Below, piece by piece: positions 11,768 to 12,929 of a stretch of 12,929 nucleotides of DNA. The notes beneath the pieces were generated by a model. The model worked only from the letters and a program-made list of their open reading frames with translations. It had not been told where the DNA came from and ran no database searches. The stretch covers positions 1 to 12,929 of the forward strand of contig JBEKUI010000116.1 of NCBI GenBank assembly GCA_049515175.1. The letters run 5' to 3'. The stretch comes from JACQNR01 sp049515175. GTDB lineage: Bacteria; Acidobacteriota; Terriglobia; UBA7540. Numbering within the stretch: position 1 is the stretch's first letter; each line of letters begins with the position of its first letter. Position numbers and translations under genes: made by a program.

Positions 11768-12448
11768 CTACCATCGGTCGACGGCCATGGGATCCACGCG
11801 GAACGCGAATTTCCCGGCCTGCAGGTCGTAGGCTTGTTCTAGGACTTCAGCGCGGGCGTCGGGGAACAGAGTGTTCTCGGCAACGTCTCCGAACCCTTGG
11901 GATGCGAGCAAGCGAGTTTCGGCGGCTTCCTGGGTCTCGATCCGTGAGCCTTTGCGGATGTGCAAGGGGTGAACGCCGTCGCGAACCAGTTCCGGGCAGA
12001 TCATGAGGAAGCGGTGACACTCCAGCGGGTCTTCTTCCGCGCACATCAGCGCCAGCGGGCGTTGTTCCAGTTCCATCAGCACGCGATCCAGGCCCGACCT
12101 GAATGCGTACGATTTTCTTCGCACGCGATAATCGACCAAACCGTCGGGACGGTATGCGTCCGGGGCATCAGGCCGCCCGCCCAGTTCTTCACCAAGGAAC
12201 AAGTATGAGATGCTCTCGTTTTCGAGGGATCTCTCCAACACCTGCTGGCTGAATTGGGGAAAACGTGCGCTCTGCGGACGGCTGCGCACATCCACGAGAA
12301 GTTCGACCCCACCGTCTTTCAGGAGCTTCAGGAACTCGATGAAATCCAAATTGGAATGCCCCACCGTGTAGAGCACCCGCGGGCTTGGTGGCACGGCTTG
12401 CGATGGGACGGGCAAGAAGAACAATACCTCCTCATTATGTCCCATCAT
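11768..12448 (-). CDS. DUF488 family protein B, 226 aa
   Basis: A canonical DUF488 protein: VLYTVGHSNLDFIEFLKLL (25-43), LLVDVRSRPQSARFPQFS (50-67), YLFLGEELGGRPDAPDAYR (82-100) and ALMCAEEDPLECHRFLMI (133-150), with Cys136, Cys144, His145 and Arg146. A C-terminal extension of about 75 residues (IRKGSRIETQEAAETRLL onwards) has no recognised motif. It is the first gene of the set with the second DUF488 protein, the dual-OB-like protein and the ACP-KAS III fusion. The start is uncertain. The ATG pair at 12448 and 12445 has no good Shine-Dalgarno. A strong GAGGAGG (12433-12427) lies inside this frame and could instead serve the TTG at 12415 (11 nt away), which would remove 11 residues outside the conserved domain. 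No convincing promoter was found just upstream. Confidence 0.85.
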   Translation of the reverse strand: MMGHNEEVLFFLPVPSQAVPPSPRVLYTVGHSNLDFIEFLKLLKDGGVELLVDVRSRPQSARFPQFSQQVLERSLENESISYLFLGEELGGRPDAPDAYRPDGLVDYRVRRKSYAFRSGLDRVLMELEQRPLALMCAEEDPLECHRFLMICPELVRDGVHPLHIRKGSRIETQEAAETRLLASQGFGDVAENTLFPDARAEVLEQAYDLQAGKFAFRVDPMAVDRW

Positions 12449-12516
12449 ACTATAGTGCGCGCGTCAACTCACGGTGCGGCTGGAAACGCCATGGCTGCTA
12501 AGGCTGCGGTGCGTCC

Positions 12517-12590
12517 CCCTCACCTGGGTCCGTCCGTCGGCCGACGGACGGACCCACCCTCTCCCTCGGGGAGATGGGCGGGGGTGAGGG
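12517..12590. repeat. Nested palindromic REP-like element
   Basis: The outer arms CCCTCACC (12517-12524) and GGTGAGGG (12583-12590) enclose two hairpins. One is a perfect loop-free palindrome of 30 bases (12526-12555; half GGGTCCGTCCGTCGG). The other is CCCTCTCCC paired with GGGAGATGG around TCG (12557-12577), with one mismatch. The outer arms plus the second hairpin look like the widespread 'CCCTCACC...CTCTCCC...GGGAG...GGTGAGGG' type of intergenic repeat, with the 30-base palindrome lodged in it. It lies in the 219-nt gap between the DUF488 set and the zinc-ribbon gene, which holds no other gene. Confidence 0.65.
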
Positions 12591-12667
12591 CGATCAGGCG
12601 GAGGACAATCTGTGGCACAATGTCCCGGGATTGTATACTTCACAAACCCAGAGTAATTTGATAAGGT

Positions 12668-12929
12668 TTAAGGTGCGTGATCTGTTAATGCTTTGAACTG
12701 TAAGCGGATTTCGAAAGGCAGTGTTTCGGTTTCACCTATCTTACGAAGGGAAGTAAGGAGAGATTCAACGCTTGGGTATGCTGGACCTTCTTTCCATTGG
12801 CGAGCGCCAGGGCAATTAGGACACCCGTAGGCCAACGATCCGTTCCACTTTATAGGATCATATCCTTGGATGGTTCCGCAGGCCTTACAGACAAGGACCA
12901 CAGCTTTAACGTCCTGAGCTTCGGCAGTG
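12668..12929 (-). CDS. Small zinc-ribbon protein, 5' end outside the window
   Basis: The frame is open from the right edge of the window to TAA at 12670-12668, giving at least 87 codons. The visible part reads TAEAQDVKAVVLVCKACGTI and so on, with CKAC and CPNC as two zinc knuckles 20 residues apart, then EGPAYPSVESLLTSLRK and a charged C-terminus. The two CxxC pairs predict one structural zinc (rubredoxin or zinc-ribbon type fold). A GTG at 12901 could be the start, but the codons upstream are also open and read sensibly, so the gene probably begins beyond the window. No function can be assigned. Same strand as the DUF488 set but separated from it by the palindromic element. Confidence 0.6.
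   Translation of the reverse strand, partial: TAEAQDVKAVVLVCKACGTIQGYDPIKWNGSLAYGCPNCPGARQWKEGPAYPSVESLLTSLRKIGETETLPFEIRLQFKALTDHAP

Noticed and set aside
12630..12640. TACAAT/TATACT as a promoter for the DUF488 operon
   Set aside because: No -35 box at suitable distance on minus, and the leader would be nearly 190 nt through a perfect palindrome. Not strong enough to list.

Overview
The window (about 12.9 kb, moderately high GC, mixed strands) reads like a chromosomal segment of an environmental Acidobacteriota-type bacterium. This assignment is an inference from gene content and style: a CocE/NonD hydrolase, a PIG-L family protein, a Gfo/Idh/MocA oxidoreductase, a c-type cytochrome, short heptamer repeat tracts and GC-rich interspersed palindromes. 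No marker gene is present to prove it. There are no rRNA or tRNA genes, no CRISPR array and no transposase.

Left part (1-5000): the 5' end of an aldehyde dehydrogenase (minus) diverges from a 66-aa hypothetical gene (plus). That gene meets, stop codon to stop codon, a 53-aa proline/cysteine-rich gene (minus) that has its own good promoter. Next come an exported antigen-85/FrmB-type esterase (plus) and a PIG-L family protein (minus); the two share a 27-nt palindrome that contains both stop codons. Upstream of the PIG-L gene lies a long hairpin built of heptamer repeats, then an exported CocE/NonD (S15-type) hydrolase (minus).

Middle part (5000-9200): an exported monohaem cytochrome c and a Gfo/Idh/MocA dehydrogenase (plus) converge on the most notable gene of the window, a membrane-anchored thioredoxin/TlpA-like protein on the minus strand (6593-7216). 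Its reading frame crosses an in-frame UGA placed exactly where the first cysteine of the CxxC active site belongs. A perfect 7-bp hairpin with a G-containing apical loop follows at bacterial-SECIS distance. It is best read as one selenoprotein with a U-x-x-C motif, not as two ORFs or a pseudogene. Diverging from it is a PotA-type ABC ATPase with an extended -10 promoter, followed by an eight-cysteine putative metal-binding protein.

Right part (9200-12929): a compact minus-strand gene set with visibly lower GC. It comprises two different DUF488 proteins, a protein resembling dual-OB-fold proteins, and an acyl-carrier-protein/KAS III fusion with an intact Cys-His-Asn triad. Gene junctions of 7 nt, a short overlap and 18 nt suggest one operon. 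Upstream of it is a nested palindromic REP-like element, and at the window edge the 3' part of a zinc-ribbon protein gene.

The strongest leads are the thioredoxin-like selenoprotein, the ACP-KAS III fusion within the DUF488/dual-OB-like operon, and the cysteine-rich microprotein.
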